NCBI GenBank assembly: GCA_016185945.1 | Contig: JACPMR010000010.1 | Span: forward strand, 1-64,000 | Length of the DNA stretch: 64,000 nucleotides | DNA from: Candidatus Woesearchaeota archaeon | GTDB taxonomy: Archaea > Nanobdellota > Nanobdellia > Woesearchaeales > GW2011-AR4 | Direction of reading: 5' to 3' | Shown: positions 7,511 through 16,345 of the stretch, one piece after another | Position numbering within the stretch: position 1 is the stretch's first letter | Layout: each line of letters starts with the position of its first letter | Notes under the pieces: model-generated | Seen by the model: the letters and a program-made list of their open reading frames with translations, nothing else | Told to the model about the DNA's origin: nothing | Database searches by the model: none | Position numbers and translations under genes: made by a program

Positions 7511-8548
7511 CTAAAAATAATTTTCAAGCTCTGCTTTTTCCTCTTCATAAATGTCAATGAAAGTCATAAGAACTGCAAGCATGACAGGACCCAAAATAAG
7601 CCCTATAAACCCAAAAAGATTAAGTCCGCCTAAAACTCCAAGAAGCACCAAAATTGGATGCACCCTTGCCTTATCTCCTATTAACTTTGGTTTTAGGATG
7701 TTGTCAATGCTGCTTATTATCAGTGTTCCATAAATAATAAGTCCTATCCCTCTTACGATTGAAGAGTTGTCGCTTTGAAGATAGCCAATAAAAATCAGGT
7801 TCAATGCTGCTGGCAGCCATATCACACCTGTTCCAACATAAGGGATTAAAGCGAAAAGTATTGTAATAAAACCCCATAGTATAGGGGACTGCACTCCAAA
7901 AATGATAAAACCCACACCTGCCAAGATTCCCTGAACAACAGCCACTGAAAGGCTGCCGTAAAACACGCCATATGTCACATTGCGGAACTTCTCGAACACG
8001 TGCTGCTTGTGCAATTCTTTCATTGGAAGTATCTTTCTCAACCTGTCAGCCATTTTCTCGCCGTCTTTGAGAGAGTAGTACACTACAAAAATCATCACTA
8101 AGAAGTTTATCAGCATTGAAGGTATTGATGCAACAAAATTCGAGACGTTGCTTATTATGAAGTTGGTAATCTTTTCAATAGTTAATTGAATATAGTAATC
8201 CAAATTTTGGTTTGGCAGGAAACTAACTAGTGAATTTATCGCACGGCAAGAAAAGGCTTTTTCGTCCTTACACATAATTTTTATGAAATTAGAGCCAAGG
8301 TTCTGCTGGTTCAAGGTTCTGTAAGTTGAATACGCCTCCGTTGACAATACGCCGAGCACTATGACTGAAGGTATTGTAACTAACAAGACAATAAAAACAG
8401 CTATGAGAAATGACGCAACATTCTTGTTTTTAGTATGCTTTAATACTTTTTTATATAAAGGATATGACAAATAAGCAATTATTACACCTGTGATAAAGGC
8501 TGGCAAAAAAGGTTTTGTAATAAAAAAAGCAAGCAGCAAAATTGCCAT
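7511..8548 (-). CDS. AI-2E family transporter (PerM-like permease)
   Basis: 345 residues with seven or eight membrane helices: LLLAFFITKPFLPAFITGVIIAYL at the start, a pair at about 60-80, SMLINFLVMIFVVYYSLKDGE in the middle, and glycine-rich C-terminal helices FALIPYVGTGVIWLPAAL and GGLNLFGFIGLILGPVMLAV. The central 'YYSLKDGE' and C-terminal 'P..GT...W.P' patterns are typical of the AI-2E/PerM/YdiK family, whose members export varied small molecules or act as antiporters. The substrate is unknown. It is 7 nt from the AMP phosphorylase start, so probably co-transcribed. Confidence 0.85.
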   Translation of the reverse strand: MAILLLAFFITKPFLPAFITGVIIAYLSYPLYKKVLKHTKNKNVASFLIAVFIVLLVTIPSVIVLGVLSTEAYSTYRTLNQQNLGSNFIKIMCKDEKAFSCRAINSLVSFLPNQNLDYYIQLTIEKITNFIISNVSNFVASIPSMLINFLVMIFVVYYSLKDGEKMADRLRKILPMKELHKQHVFEKFRNVTYGVFYGSLSVAVVQGILAGVGFIIFGVQSPILWGFITILFALIPYVGTGVIWLPAALNLIFIGYLQSDNSSIVRGIGLIIYGTLIISSIDNILKPKLIGDKARVHPILVLLGVLGGLNLFGFIGLILGPVMLAVLMTFIDIYEEEKAELENYF

Positions 8549-8618
8549 AAATAATACGGAAAAGAATATCCTGGGGTAAAGCTTTGATTTGATGTTCTCA
8601 CCAATTTTTTATATTTTA

Positions 8619-8803
8619 TGGGCCTGACCAGATTTCCACCAACCTTTTGAAAAAAGCTTGACTAAAACCATGCAATGTGGAATTTCACTCCGTTCAACTC
8701 CACGGAACTGTGATTCGCAAGCGGTTGGAATTTGAACTGGTGACCTTCGCCGTTCCAATTTGCAATTGTCGAGGCGATGTCATAGCCGCTAGACCACAGG
8801 CCC
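8619..8803 (-). tRNA. tRNA-Val (anticodon probably GAC) with two introns, one in the T-loop
   Basis: On the minus strand the acceptor GGGCCTG (8803-8797) pairs with CAGGCCC (8626-8620), with A73 at 8619. The D arm GTC-TAGCGGCTAT-GAC, variable loop AGGTC and T stem ACCAG/CTGGT match the tRNA-Val at 59370. The anticodon stem TCGCC/GGCGA encloses 21 nt; removing a 14-nt intron (8753-8766) at 37/38 leaves TCGACAC, anticodon GAC but with C33 instead of U33. A second insertion of about 98 nt (8632-8729) splits the T-loop after TTCAAAT; its ends TTCCAACC and GGTTGGTGGAA pair. A TATA-like box lies at about 8832-8840. Confidence 0.8.
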
Positions 8804-8848
8804 AATAAAGAAAACTTGTATTAGTAAAGTGTATAAAAAGGTTTTGAA

Positions 8849-9145
8849 TCAAACAGTAACCAACAACTTAGAATTCCCGCAATAGAAATAGCTTCTCGCA
8901 TTAGTTAAATTAAGATATTTTTTCAATCTATTCAACTGCTTCTTTGCTTTCAGAATCCTGTAAGAACATTTCACCTCATATAAATCCAGCCTGTTGCCTT
9001 TTTTTGCTATTATGTCAATCTCTCCCAGAGAACGCTTTGAATGTTTGACAGGAACATTCACAGATATAGAATCATAATTGCCCTTGATTTTGTTAGTTAG
9101 CTCCAGAACATACATGTCGTGTTTGGATAATTTAACTCTTTTCAT
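8849..9145 (-). CDS. YraN/UPF0102-like PD-(D/E)XK nuclease family protein
   Basis: The 98-residue protein carries LGEIDIIAKKGNRLDLYEVKC, matching the E..D...(D/E)xK core of the UPF0102/YraN and archaeal Holliday-resolvase-like nuclease fold, including GEID, a following strand and EVK. The usual N-terminal helix before GEID is short but present (MYVLELTNKIKG). DNA or RNA cleavage is possible but not shown for most family members. The ATG at 9145 is chosen over a TTG one codon upstream. It is divergent from scpA; the spacer holds promoters for both. Confidence 0.6.
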   Translation of the reverse strand: MKRVKLSKHDMYVLELTNKIKGNYDSISVNVPVKHSKRSLGEIDIIAKKGNRLDLYEVKCSYRILKAKKQLNRLKKYLNLTNARSYFYCGNSKLLVTV

Positions 9146-9245
9146 CAAAACACAAGAAAAACTGCGAAGACTTGTTTATATAGTTTTTGTTTAGTCATCA
9201 AACAACAAATAAATTTATATACTATAAACCCTAAAATTTTCCAAA

Positions 9246-10007
9246 ATGGATCCTCACGACAGAATCTTTAACATACTATTCTCAAAGACAGATGAAATCA
9301 CTTGGCAGAGCATAATCTATGAGCTTGTAAATAACGAGCAGATGGACCCTTGGGACATAGATGTTAGCATTCTGGCTCAAAAATACATAGATATGCTCAG
9401 AACCCTAAAACAGCATGATTTCAGGGTTTCTGGCAAGGTTTTATTGGCAGCAGCCATATTGCTCAAGATGAAATCAAACAAGCTTGTCGGCGAAGATTTA
9501 AGCGAGCTTGACAGGCTGCTTATTGGCGTTGAAGAGCAGATAGACGAGCTTGGATTTGAGGAAACCAGCCAGATTCCAAAGCTTGATGAAATACCGACAT
9601 TGATACCAAGAACGCCTCAGCCAAGGAAAAGAAAAGTTTCAATTTTTGACTTAGTTGAAGCGCTTGAAAGGGCTTTGGAAGTAAAAAAAAGGAGATTGCT
9701 GCATTCCATACCCCCGCTTAACTTGGAAGCGCCAAAAAAGAAAAAGGACATTACAATGATTATAAGGGAGGTATACGGCAGGATTAAGTCATTTTTCATA
9801 AGCGCATTAAGTGGCAAGCTTACTTTTTCAAAATTGTTGCCTTCTGAATCAAAGGAAGACAAGGTTTACACTTTTATTCCTTTATTGCATCTGGCGCAGC
9901 AGGACAAAATCGAGCTGGTGCAGGAAACGCCTTTTGGGGAAATACAGGTTTTGCTGAAGAAGAAGGAGGAACAGAAGGTAGAAGAAAAAGATGTTGTTAA
10001 TGGTTAG
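9246..10007 (+). CDS. scpA: segregation and condensation protein A
   Basis: ScpA is the kleisin subunit that links the heads of the SMC dimer in chromosome condensation. The 253-residue protein shows the family's N-terminal region (EQMDPWDIDVSILAQKYI, and VSGKVLLAAAILLKMKSNKL), an acidic linker, and the C-terminal winged-helix region including FSKLLPSESKEDKVYTFIPL and LLHLAQQDKIEL. A strong TATA-like AATTTATATACTATAAA about 25 nt upstream indicates a leaderless transcript starting at the ATG. No smc or scpB gene is in the window. Confidence 0.9.
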   Translation: MDPHDRIFNILFSKTDEITWQSIIYELVNNEQMDPWDIDVSILAQKYIDMLRTLKQHDFRVSGKVLLAAAILLKMKSNKLVGEDLSELDRLLIGVEEQIDELGFEETSQIPKLDEIPTLIPRTPQPRKRKVSIFDLVEALERALEVKKRRLLHSIPPLNLEAPKKKKDITMIIREVYGRIKSFFISALSGKLTFSKLLPSESKEDKVYTFIPLLHLAQQDKIELVQETPFGEIQVLLKKKEEQKVEEKDVVNG

Positions 10008-10019
10008 ATTATAAATTAA

Positions 10020-10562
10020 ATGATTAATATAACTTATCTCGTTTTAATGATTTTAATTATTCTATTTGCGATTTTCTATTCCAATTTAGATAAAATTAAA
10101 GCGAATTTTTTAAGCATTTTCTACTCCAAGCGTTTGAAAGGCAAATATGTAAAAATTTGTCCTAAATGCGGCTCTACAGATACAAAAACTGATTTTTCAA
10201 ATCCTGTTGTTTGGGCTTATGGTACAACTGTAAAGTATAAATGTAATTCATGCTGGCATTTAGGTGTGTCATTTCCAGAAGTTTTGCAAAATAAGATTAA
10301 CAATTATAAAAAAGAATTAAATAAGAAAATTAAAGAAGGTAAACATACCTATAAAAGAGAAGATTTAATAGACGCCTCAACAGGATTTCTAGCATTTATC
10401 AATGACTTTTTAGGGTTTTTAATTGGGATAATGATAATAGTAGTTATGGGTGCATTATATTTTGTCTATAAAGATATATTCACATCCATCGGTTTAGTAA
10501 CCACAGGAATTTTTGTTATTTTATTAATGCGCGGACTTCTAAAAAGTTTTACAAAGTCCTAA
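10020..10562 (+). CDS. membrane protein with zinc ribbon
   Basis: 180 residues. An N-terminal helix (YLVLMILIILFAIFYS) is followed by a basic stretch and a zinc ribbon CPKCGSTDTKTD ... YKCNSCWHLG. Two C-terminal membrane helices follow (FLGFLIGIMIIVVMGALYFVY and IGLVTTGIFVILLM). The ribbon most likely faces the cytoplasm between helices. The ATG lies 13 nt after the scpA stop, so it is likely co-transcribed. I do not recognise a named family. Confidence 0.6.
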   Translation: MINITYLVLMILIILFAIFYSNLDKIKANFLSIFYSKRLKGKYVKICPKCGSTDTKTDFSNPVVWAYGTTVKYKCNSCWHLGVSFPEVLQNKINNYKKELNKKIKEGKHTYKREDLIDASTGFLAFINDFLGFLIGIMIIVVMGALYFVYKDIFTSIGLVTTGIFVILLMRGLLKSFTKS

Positions 10563-10588
10563 AATGAAACATTCAAGCAATTTATATA

Positions 10589-12883
10589 CTAACTTTCCTC
10601 CAACGCATTCTCCTTAAACCACTTATAAAATCTTATAAGTCCTGTTCTTAAATCAACACTTGACTTATATCCAAGATTAGTTTTTATTTTTGTCAAATCA
10701 GGGCATCTTCTTCTTGGCTCGTCTTTTGGGTAAATGGTAGGATAATCTATAAACTGGACTTTCACGCCGTTATTGAAAACTTCGCTTGCAATCATGTCAG
10801 CAAGCGCTTTCATGTTGATTTCATCATTGTCGTTGCCTACATTGTAAACTTCTCCATTATGCCCGGAAAGAAGCACCTTGAAAAATCCAATTACAGCGTC
10901 TGTTATATAGCAAAAAGTCCTTGTCTGGTTGCCTTTGTCATGCACTGTAAGATTTTTGCCATGGCAGCCCTGGCTTATAAATGTTGGAATAACCCTGTAA
11001 TCAGTCCCTTTCATCCCAGGCCCAAATACATTAAATGGCCTTACTATTTTGACAGGAGTTTCATGCACTTTGTAATGAGCCATGCATATTGTTTCACCAA
11101 TCCTTTTGGATTCATCATAGCAGCTTCTGTCGCCTGTTGAAGATACATTTCCCTTATATGCTTCAGGAGTGGGTATAAAATTAGGATCAGGATCCCCATA
11201 AATCTCGCTTGAGCTGAAATACAGCAAGCTCTTTGATTTCTTCTTTCTTGCAAGCTCAAGAGTATTTTTGATGCCAAACACTGTGCCTTCTATTGTCTCT
11301 ATTGGGTATTGCTTGTAATATACAGGAGAAGCAACTCCTGCTGCGCTTATTATGTAATCAACATCACCTTCAACCTCAATTGGATTGCAGACATCATGGA
11401 TTACGAATTTTATATGCTCGCTGTCTGTTTTCTTCAGCAAATTATTCTGCTTGCCCACAAGATGGTTGTCTATTGATATTACCTTGCAGGGTATTTTAAG
11501 GTATTTGCTGTTCAGCTTGTCTATAGTAGCAACAACGTAGCTGCCAATAAATCCAGAGCCGCCTGTGATAAGCAGGGTTTTACCTTCCAACTTATTTGCA
11601 AGCGAATTTATCGCCTCGCAAATGATTGTTAAATCCTGCTCAACAATTCCGCTTACAATCTGCGGCACAGGAACTGGGATTATAAATTTGTCAAAATCAG
11701 GCAATTTTTTGGTTATTGCATCTGCAAAATTCCAGGCAAGAATCAATATATAATCAGGACTTTTCTTTGAAAGCTCAGAGGAACTTACAACTGGTATGTG
11801 CTTGCCAGGCGTATATAATCCTTGCTTCCATTGGCTATCATCAACAATATAATCAATTATATCTGTACCAATATCAAAATAATTAAGCAAGGTATTTGCT
11901 TTTGCAGCAGCACCATAGCCAACAATTTTCTCGCCATGTGATTTAAGGTTTTTCAAAACCCCAAGCAGTAATTTCTTGTTTCTTTCGATTTTTTCTGCAA
12001 ATTTTTTGTAAGTGGAAATATCATCGAGATGCGCCTTGCTCTCTTCTTCAAGAAATTTATCCATTTCTTTTGTTTTTTTATGCACACCACTCTTTTTCTG
12101 CACAAAAACCCTCAAAGAGCCGCCATGTGTATCAGTTTTATCAACATCAAAAACCTCCATGCCTAGCCGTTCCATAAGATTGATCATTGTTTTCAATGTG
12201 AAATATGAGAGGTGCTCATGGTAAATTGTGTCGAAAAGATTTTTTTCAAGCGTATCTTTGAGATAATAAACTTCAATTAAAAAAACTCCATCATCAGCAA
12301 GCAATTCCTTTATGCCTTCAACAAAACCGTCTAAGTCGTCCACATGCGAGAAAACGCTTGTTGCAGTAATGACATCTGCCTTGCCCCTTTTCTTTGCAAT
12401 ATCTTTAGCAACTTCAGGCGAGAAAAAAACAGGCAGTGTTTCAATCCCGTTTTTTGAAGCCGTCTCAGCTATTTTTTCAGCCGGCTCAATGCCGAGCACC
12501 TTCATCCCCATTTCCTTAAACGGCTTGAGCAAAATCCCGTCATTGCTTCCTATATCCACAACCAAAGAGCCATTTTGAAGCTTGAATTTCTCGACTACCT
12601 TTCCAGCAAGCTCCATGAAATGATTTACAAATACAGGAGAGGTGGAGGAAACATAAACGTAGTTTCTGAACAGCAATTCAGGATTTACGACATCAACAAG
12701 CTGCACAAACCCACAATCATTGCAGAAATAAACTTCAAGAGGAAAAATGTTTTCTGTCTTTGAAAGCTCTTCTTTCTTCAAGAAAGCATTTGCAGGCGGC
12801 ATAGAGCCAAGAGATATGACTTTCTGAAGCTGCATAGACTTGCATATCCTGCATGATTTATTCTTCTTTATAAGTTCCTGCAT
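10589..12883 (-). CDS. fusion: sugar C-methyltransferase plus NAD-dependent sugar epimerase/dehydratase
   Basis: The 764-residue protein joins two enzymes. Residues 1-430 match NDP-sugar C-methyltransferases: a zinc-binding N-terminus (Cys11, Cys14, Cys54, Cys57), a SAM-binding VDIGSNDGILLKPF, and a C-terminal Rossmann-like part with VVGYGAAAKANTLLN. From about residue 430 an extended SDR begins, with TGGSGFIGS for NAD, FSSSEIYGDP, the catalytic Tyr/Lys in SCYDESKRIGE, and RPFNVFGPGM, as in UDP-glucuronate decarboxylase-like enzymes. Both halves look intact. Together they would make a branched or modified nucleotide sugar for glycans. The cupin gene upstream is co-directional (8 nt away). Confidence 0.85.
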   Translation of the reverse strand: MQELIKKNKSCRICKSMQLQKVISLGSMPPANAFLKKEELSKTENIFPLEVYFCNDCGFVQLVDVVNPELLFRNYVYVSSTSPVFVNHFMELAGKVVEKFKLQNGSLVVDIGSNDGILLKPFKEMGMKVLGIEPAEKIAETASKNGIETLPVFFSPEVAKDIAKKRGKADVITATSVFSHVDDLDGFVEGIKELLADDGVFLIEVYYLKDTLEKNLFDTIYHEHLSYFTLKTMINLMERLGMEVFDVDKTDTHGGSLRVFVQKKSGVHKKTKEMDKFLEEESKAHLDDISTYKKFAEKIERNKKLLLGVLKNLKSHGEKIVGYGAAAKANTLLNYFDIGTDIIDYIVDDSQWKQGLYTPGKHIPVVSSSELSKKSPDYILILAWNFADAITKKLPDFDKFIIPVPVPQIVSGIVEQDLTIICEAINSLANKLEGKTLLITGGSGFIGSYVVATIDKLNSKYLKIPCKVISIDNHLVGKQNNLLKKTDSEHIKFVIHDVCNPIEVEGDVDYIISAAGVASPVYYKQYPIETIEGTVFGIKNTLELARKKKSKSLLYFSSSEIYGDPDPNFIPTPEAYKGNVSSTGDRSCYDESKRIGETICMAHYKVHETPVKIVRPFNVFGPGMKGTDYRVIPTFISQGCHGKNLTVHDKGNQTRTFCYITDAVIGFFKVLLSGHNGEVYNVGNDNDEINMKALADMIASEVFNNGVKVQFIDYPTIYPKDEPRRRCPDLTKIKTNLGYKSSVDLRTGLIRFYKWFKENALEES

Positions 12884-12890
12884 TGTAGGA

Positions 12891-13274
12891 TTAAACTATC
12901 TTTATTCTAACTGTGTCGTCTTCATAGGCTTGTTGGTGCCTTGATTCTGTTGCCAGAGCCAAAAATTCAGAATCCTCAAGAAAGCGCATAGCATGCAGAG
13001 TCATTGGAGGCGTGTAAACCAACTCCCCTTTCTTGACAATTACGGATTCCTTTTTGCCTCCTTTTAAAGTCTGTTCTGTGTATTCCATGCTTCCTGAAAC
13101 CATATACACATAATGCGAGTCCTTCTTGTGGTAGTGATTTGCCCTGACAGAGCCCTTCTTGCTAGTTATAAGCAGAACACTCTTTATCGAGGTCTTGCCG
13201 TCATCAAGCAACTTGAATATCTCTCCCCTTGCATCGACAAAATCAGCAGACACTTTTATGACTTTTATTGCCAA
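12891..13274 (-). CDS. cupin-fold sugar isomerase/epimerase-like protein (WxcM type)
   Basis: A single double-stranded beta-helix domain of 127 residues with the cupin metal motif RANHYHKKDSHYVYMVSGSME and the second motif PPMTLHAMRFLED. The N-terminal 'D.RGEIFKL.D' is typical of dTDP-4-keto-sugar ketoisomerase and WxcM-like cupins. A strong ribosome site GGGTGGT lies 4 nt before TTG at 13274, which is therefore taken as the start. It sits directly before the methyltransferase-epimerase fusion, which supports a role in nucleotide-sugar synthesis. Confidence 0.7.
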   Translation of the reverse strand: MAIKVIKVSADFVDARGEIFKLLDDGKTSIKSVLLITSKKGSVRANHYHKKDSHYVYMVSGSMEYTEQTLKGGKKESVIVKKGELVYTPPMTLHAMRFLEDSEFLALATESRHQQAYEDDTVRIKIV

Positions 13275-13393
13275 AGATACCACCCTTAAGCCATGTAAAA
13301 CTAGCCCTTATCTTTTAAGCTTTTTGGTTTGGATATATGATTGAAATAAGCAAATTATTTAAATAACTTTCCTGTTGCTTAGCGCTGATTTTG

Positions 13394-14095
13394 ATGAAAT
13401 ACAATCTTTCAGTTATAATACCCGTATATAATGAAAAAGGCACAATTAAAAAAATAATTAAAAAGGTCGGAGCTGTTAAACTGCAGAATTGTGCAACAGA
13501 AATAATCATTGTGGATGATTTCTCAAAAGACGGCACAAGGGAGGTTATAAAAAATTTAAGAGGCAGTTACATAAAGATTTTCCAGCCTAGGAACATGGGA
13601 AAAGGCGCTGCACTCAAAGCAGGAATAAAGGCAGCAACAGGCAATTTTATAATTTTCCAGGATGCGGATTTGGAATATGACCCAAATGACTACAAAAAAC
13701 TTCTAAAGCCGATAATTGGGGGCAAATCAGCCATAACATTTGGCTCAAGATTTCCCAAAAAATCAGGCGTGCTGCCAAAAAAAAAGACAATGCATCCTCT
13801 ACATTGGGTAGGAAATAAATTCCTCACTTTTCTTTTCAATCTTTTGTATGGGACTAACCTGAGTGATGCAGAGCCATGCTATAAGATGTTCAAAAGCGAA
13901 GTGCTTAAAAGCGTAGATGTGGAAGCAGACAGATTCGAGTACGACATAGAGCTAATGTGCAAGATTGTCAAAAAAGGGCACAAAATATTGCAGATGCCTA
14001 TAAACTACCATCCCAGAAGCTTTGAGGAAGGCAAAAAAATAAGCTGGAAAGACGGCATTATGGCAGGTTGGACGATGATTAAGCATAGGTTTTAG
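13394..14095 (+). CDS. GT2 family glycosyltransferase (dolichol-phosphate mannosyltransferase-like)
   Basis: The 233-residue protein shows the GT-A fold motifs [42 protein letters not shown] and [10 protein letters not shown], where DAD is the metal-binding DxD. The absence of C-terminal membrane helices and the GSRF/H..GN.FLT.LFN region match DPM1-like transferases that load a sugar from a nucleotide onto polyprenyl phosphate. The ATG at 13394 is the start (a TTG precedes it). A TATA-like ATTATTTAAATAA lies about 30 nt upstream. It is divergent from the cupin/methyltransferase operon. Confidence 0.9.
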   Translation: MKYNLSVIIPVYNEKGTIKKIIKKVGAVKLQNCATEIIIVDDFSKDGTREVIKNLRGSYIKIFQPRNMGKGAALKAGIKAATGNFIIFQDADLEYDPNDYKKLLKPIIGGKSAITFGSRFPKKSGVLPKKKTMHPLHWVGNKFLTFLFNLLYGTNLSDAEPCYKMFKSEVLKSVDVEADRFEYDIELMCKIVKKGHKILQMPINYHPRSFEEGKKISWKDGIMAGWTMIKHRF

Positions 14096-14180
14096 AAAAT
14101 GACATTAATTATTGGACATTTGTGTCATTTTCTAAGATAGTTAAAGACATAATAAATTGTCCTGAAATTTGTGTCTTTTA
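14095..14180. other. two adjacent hairpins with complementary loops
   Basis: GAAAATGACA (14095-14104) pairs with TGTCATTTTC (14123-14132). AAAGACA (14143-14149) pairs with TGTCTTT (14172-14178). The loops are alike in composition and contain GGACA (14114-14118) and TGTCC (14158-14162), which are exact complements. The first may terminate the glycosyltransferase transcript; the second precedes the promoter of the GNAT gene. Confidence 0.5.
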
Positions 14181-14235
14181 CTATTTTTTGGTTAAATTTT
14201 AAAATAGTAACTAATTTCTGACTTCTTAGTAGTAT

Positions 14236-14868
14236 ATGGAAAAGAAAGAACAAACTATAACAATAGAGCTAGTTAGTGGTAGTGAACTTGAACAGAGACT
14301 TAGCGCTGTACAGTTGACTCAGCTTGAGAGGCTTCTGTCAATATATTTTCAGGAAGTATCTAAAATACAACCATTTCTGATTGATATTGATTCACCTAAA
14401 GGGATAAAAGATGTCTTGCGTCAACTGAATGCATTGGAAAGAAGAAGGCTCCATTCCAGAGACTTATACTTTATTGCTTTTGAAGGTGATTTGATTTATG
14501 GATTTGTTAGTTTCAATGGCAAGAGAGATTTACTGCAGGAAACTCATTTAATGGTGGATAGAGCATATCGTGGAGGATTAGGAACAAAACTTAGGATGGC
14601 CCTCTTTAGCTATGGCAAAATCCATGGCCATCAAGAAGCAATACTTTATAATGTAACACCTAAGGCTTATAGGACTTTCCTCAATGCCGTAAGGCTAATG
14701 GCGCTTCCTTGGGAAACAGAATTCGAGGTTAATGGAAAGATTCACAAGAATGTAGCCTCTGATGAGTATGGTGCTTTAATGGAACGGGCGTTAGAAAGCA
14801 GAGTGCATTGCGAGTCTGTTTGTAGGGCTTTTCTAAGACAAGACTATAAGCATGTACTCCAAAGATAA
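14236..14868 (+). CDS. GNAT-family N-acetyltransferase-like protein
   Basis: 210 residues. The central part has the GNAT order: a strand with LYFIAFEGDLIYGFVSFNG, then ETHLMVDRAYRGGLGTKLRMALF, in which RGGLGTKL resembles the acetyl-CoA pyrophosphate loop (Q/R-x-x-G-x-G/A), then an Asn-containing LYNVTPKAYRTFLN. The N-terminal 75 residues are helical and not recognised. The substrate is unknown. The gene has its own upstream AT-rich promoter region and no clear operon partner. Confidence 0.6.
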   Translation: MEKKEQTITIELVSGSELEQRLSAVQLTQLERLLSIYFQEVSKIQPFLIDIDSPKGIKDVLRQLNALERRRLHSRDLYFIAFEGDLIYGFVSFNGKRDLLQETHLMVDRAYRGGLGTKLRMALFSYGKIHGHQEAILYNVTPKAYRTFLNAVRLMALPWETEFEVNGKIHKNVASDEYGALMERALESRVHCESVCRAFLRQDYKHVLQR

Positions 14869-14913
14869 TATAAAACCCAAATCTTTTTAAACACTTCTTT
14901 ATTCTGGAACAGC

Positions 14914-15903
14914 ATGGGTGGTATCTTGGACAGGAGGCATTTCAAGCTAATATCAGGCACAGCCAACAAAAAACTGGCTGATGAAGTATCCAAAATCCTG
15001 AAAATTCCGCTGACGCCTGTGGAAATAAAGAGGTTTCATGACGGCGAGATATACTGCAGGGTGCTTGAAAGTGTGCGTGGCTGCGATGTTTACATAATAC
15101 AGCCAACATCTCCTGATGCAAGTTTGCATTTGATGGAGTTATTGATATTAGTTGATGCACTCAAAAGGTCTTCTCCTGACAAAATAACAGCAGTCATTCC
15201 TTACTATGGCTACTGCAGGCAGGATAAGAAGACAAAGCCAAGAGAACCCATTACAGCAAAACTAGTTGCAAACATGATTGCAACAGCAGGAGTTAATAGG
15301 GTTATAATGTTTGATTTGCACGTTGCTCAAGTGCAGGGATTCTTTGACATACCGAGCGACAACCTTGATGTGATACCTTTGTTTGCGGACTATATAGCAG
15401 ACAAGAAACTAAAGGACATTGTTATTGTAAGCCCTGATGCAGGCGGTGCAGCAAGGGCAAGGGCATTTGGCAAAGTGCTGAATGCACCAATAGCAATAGT
15501 TGACAAAAGAAGGCCTGAGCAGAATGTTTCTGAGGTTGAGAACGTGATAGGAGATGTTAAGAGCAAGACAGCTTTTTTGGTTGATGACATAATTGACACA
15601 GCCGGCTCAATAACAGAAGCTTCAAATATCCTGTTGAAATTTGGCGCTAAAGAGATTTATGCCCTTGCAACACACGGCGTTTTGTCGAATCCGGCAATAG
15701 AGAGGATAAGCAACTCAAAAATCAAAGAAATTATCATCACAAACACAATAGAGATACCAATTGAAAAAATGGCAAGCAAGCTTAAAGTCATATCAATAGC
15801 CCCATTGTTGGCAGAAACAATAAAAAGAACCCACGAAGGGCTGCCGATGGGAATTATTTATGAAGAAATGTATAGAAGACTTGAAAGGAAAATAAAAAAA
15901 TAG
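14914..15903 (+). CDS. prs: ribose-phosphate pyrophosphokinase (PRPP synthetase)
   Basis: It makes PRPP from ribose-5-phosphate and ATP for nucleotide synthesis. Motifs present: FHDGEIYCRVLESVRGCDVY, the ATP-site region YYGYCRQDKK, the flexible DLHVAQVQGFF, VSPDAGGAARA and the PRPP-binding VDDIIDTAGSI. The 329-residue length is slightly longer than the classical archaeal type. A TATA-like CTTTTTAAA is about 25 nt before the ATG (leaderless). It is followed 1 nt later by prefoldin alpha and then ftsY, probably one operon. PRPP links to purD in this window. Confidence 0.95.
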   Translation: MGGILDRRHFKLISGTANKKLADEVSKILKIPLTPVEIKRFHDGEIYCRVLESVRGCDVYIIQPTSPDASLHLMELLILVDALKRSSPDKITAVIPYYGYCRQDKKTKPREPITAKLVANMIATAGVNRVIMFDLHVAQVQGFFDIPSDNLDVIPLFADYIADKKLKDIVIVSPDAGGAARARAFGKVLNAPIAIVDKRRPEQNVSEVENVIGDVKSKTAFLVDDIIDTAGSITEASNILLKFGAKEIYALATHGVLSNPAIERISNSKIKEIIITNTIEIPIEKMASKLKVISIAPLLAETIKRTHEGLPMGIIYEEMYRRLERKIKK

Positions 15904-15904
15904 C

Positions 15905-16324
15905 ATGGTAGAAGACAAGGAAAAAAAAGCCCAGGAACTTTATATGGAATTCCAGGTAATTGACAAGCACATCAAGCAGCTGCAGCAGCAGCTGGAACTT
16001 GTGACTAGCCAGTTTATGGAGCTGAATGCAACAAACCGCACTTTGGACGAATTCACAAAAATTGAGGTTGGAAAAGAGATATTCGTGCCTTTAAGCTCCG
16101 GCATATTTGCAAAGGCAAGCATAAAAGACAGCTCAGAACTGCTTGTGAATGTAGGCGCAAATGTAGCTGTAAATAAAGACATTCCCTCGACAAAAAAAAT
16201 CATACAAAACCAGATTGAAGAGGTAAAAAAGGTGCAAAAGCATATGGTTGAGCAGTTGGAAAGAATGACAACCCATGCCGCACAACTCGAAAAACAATTG
16301 CATGACTTGGTTTCGGAAGGTTAA
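15905..16324 (+). CDS. pfdA: prefoldin subunit alpha
   Basis: Prefoldin is a hexameric chaperone that passes unfolded proteins to the thermosome. The 139-residue protein has two long coiled-coil helices (residues 5-50 and 95-138) around a central beta region that includes FVPLSSGIFAKASIKDSSELLVNVGANVAV, the alpha-subunit signature. The heptad pattern is clear (IKQLQQQLELVTSQ). The ATG is 1 nt after the prs stop. The gene order pfdA-ftsY is common in archaea. Confidence 0.93.
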   Translation: MVEDKEKKAQELYMEFQVIDKHIKQLQQQLELVTSQFMELNATNRTLDEFTKIEVGKEIFVPLSSGIFAKASIKDSSELLVNVGANVAVNKDIPSTKKIIQNQIEEVKKVQKHMVEQLERMTTHAAQLEKQLHDLVSEG

Positions 16325-16345
16325 ATTTCTTTGCTTTTTAATAAA

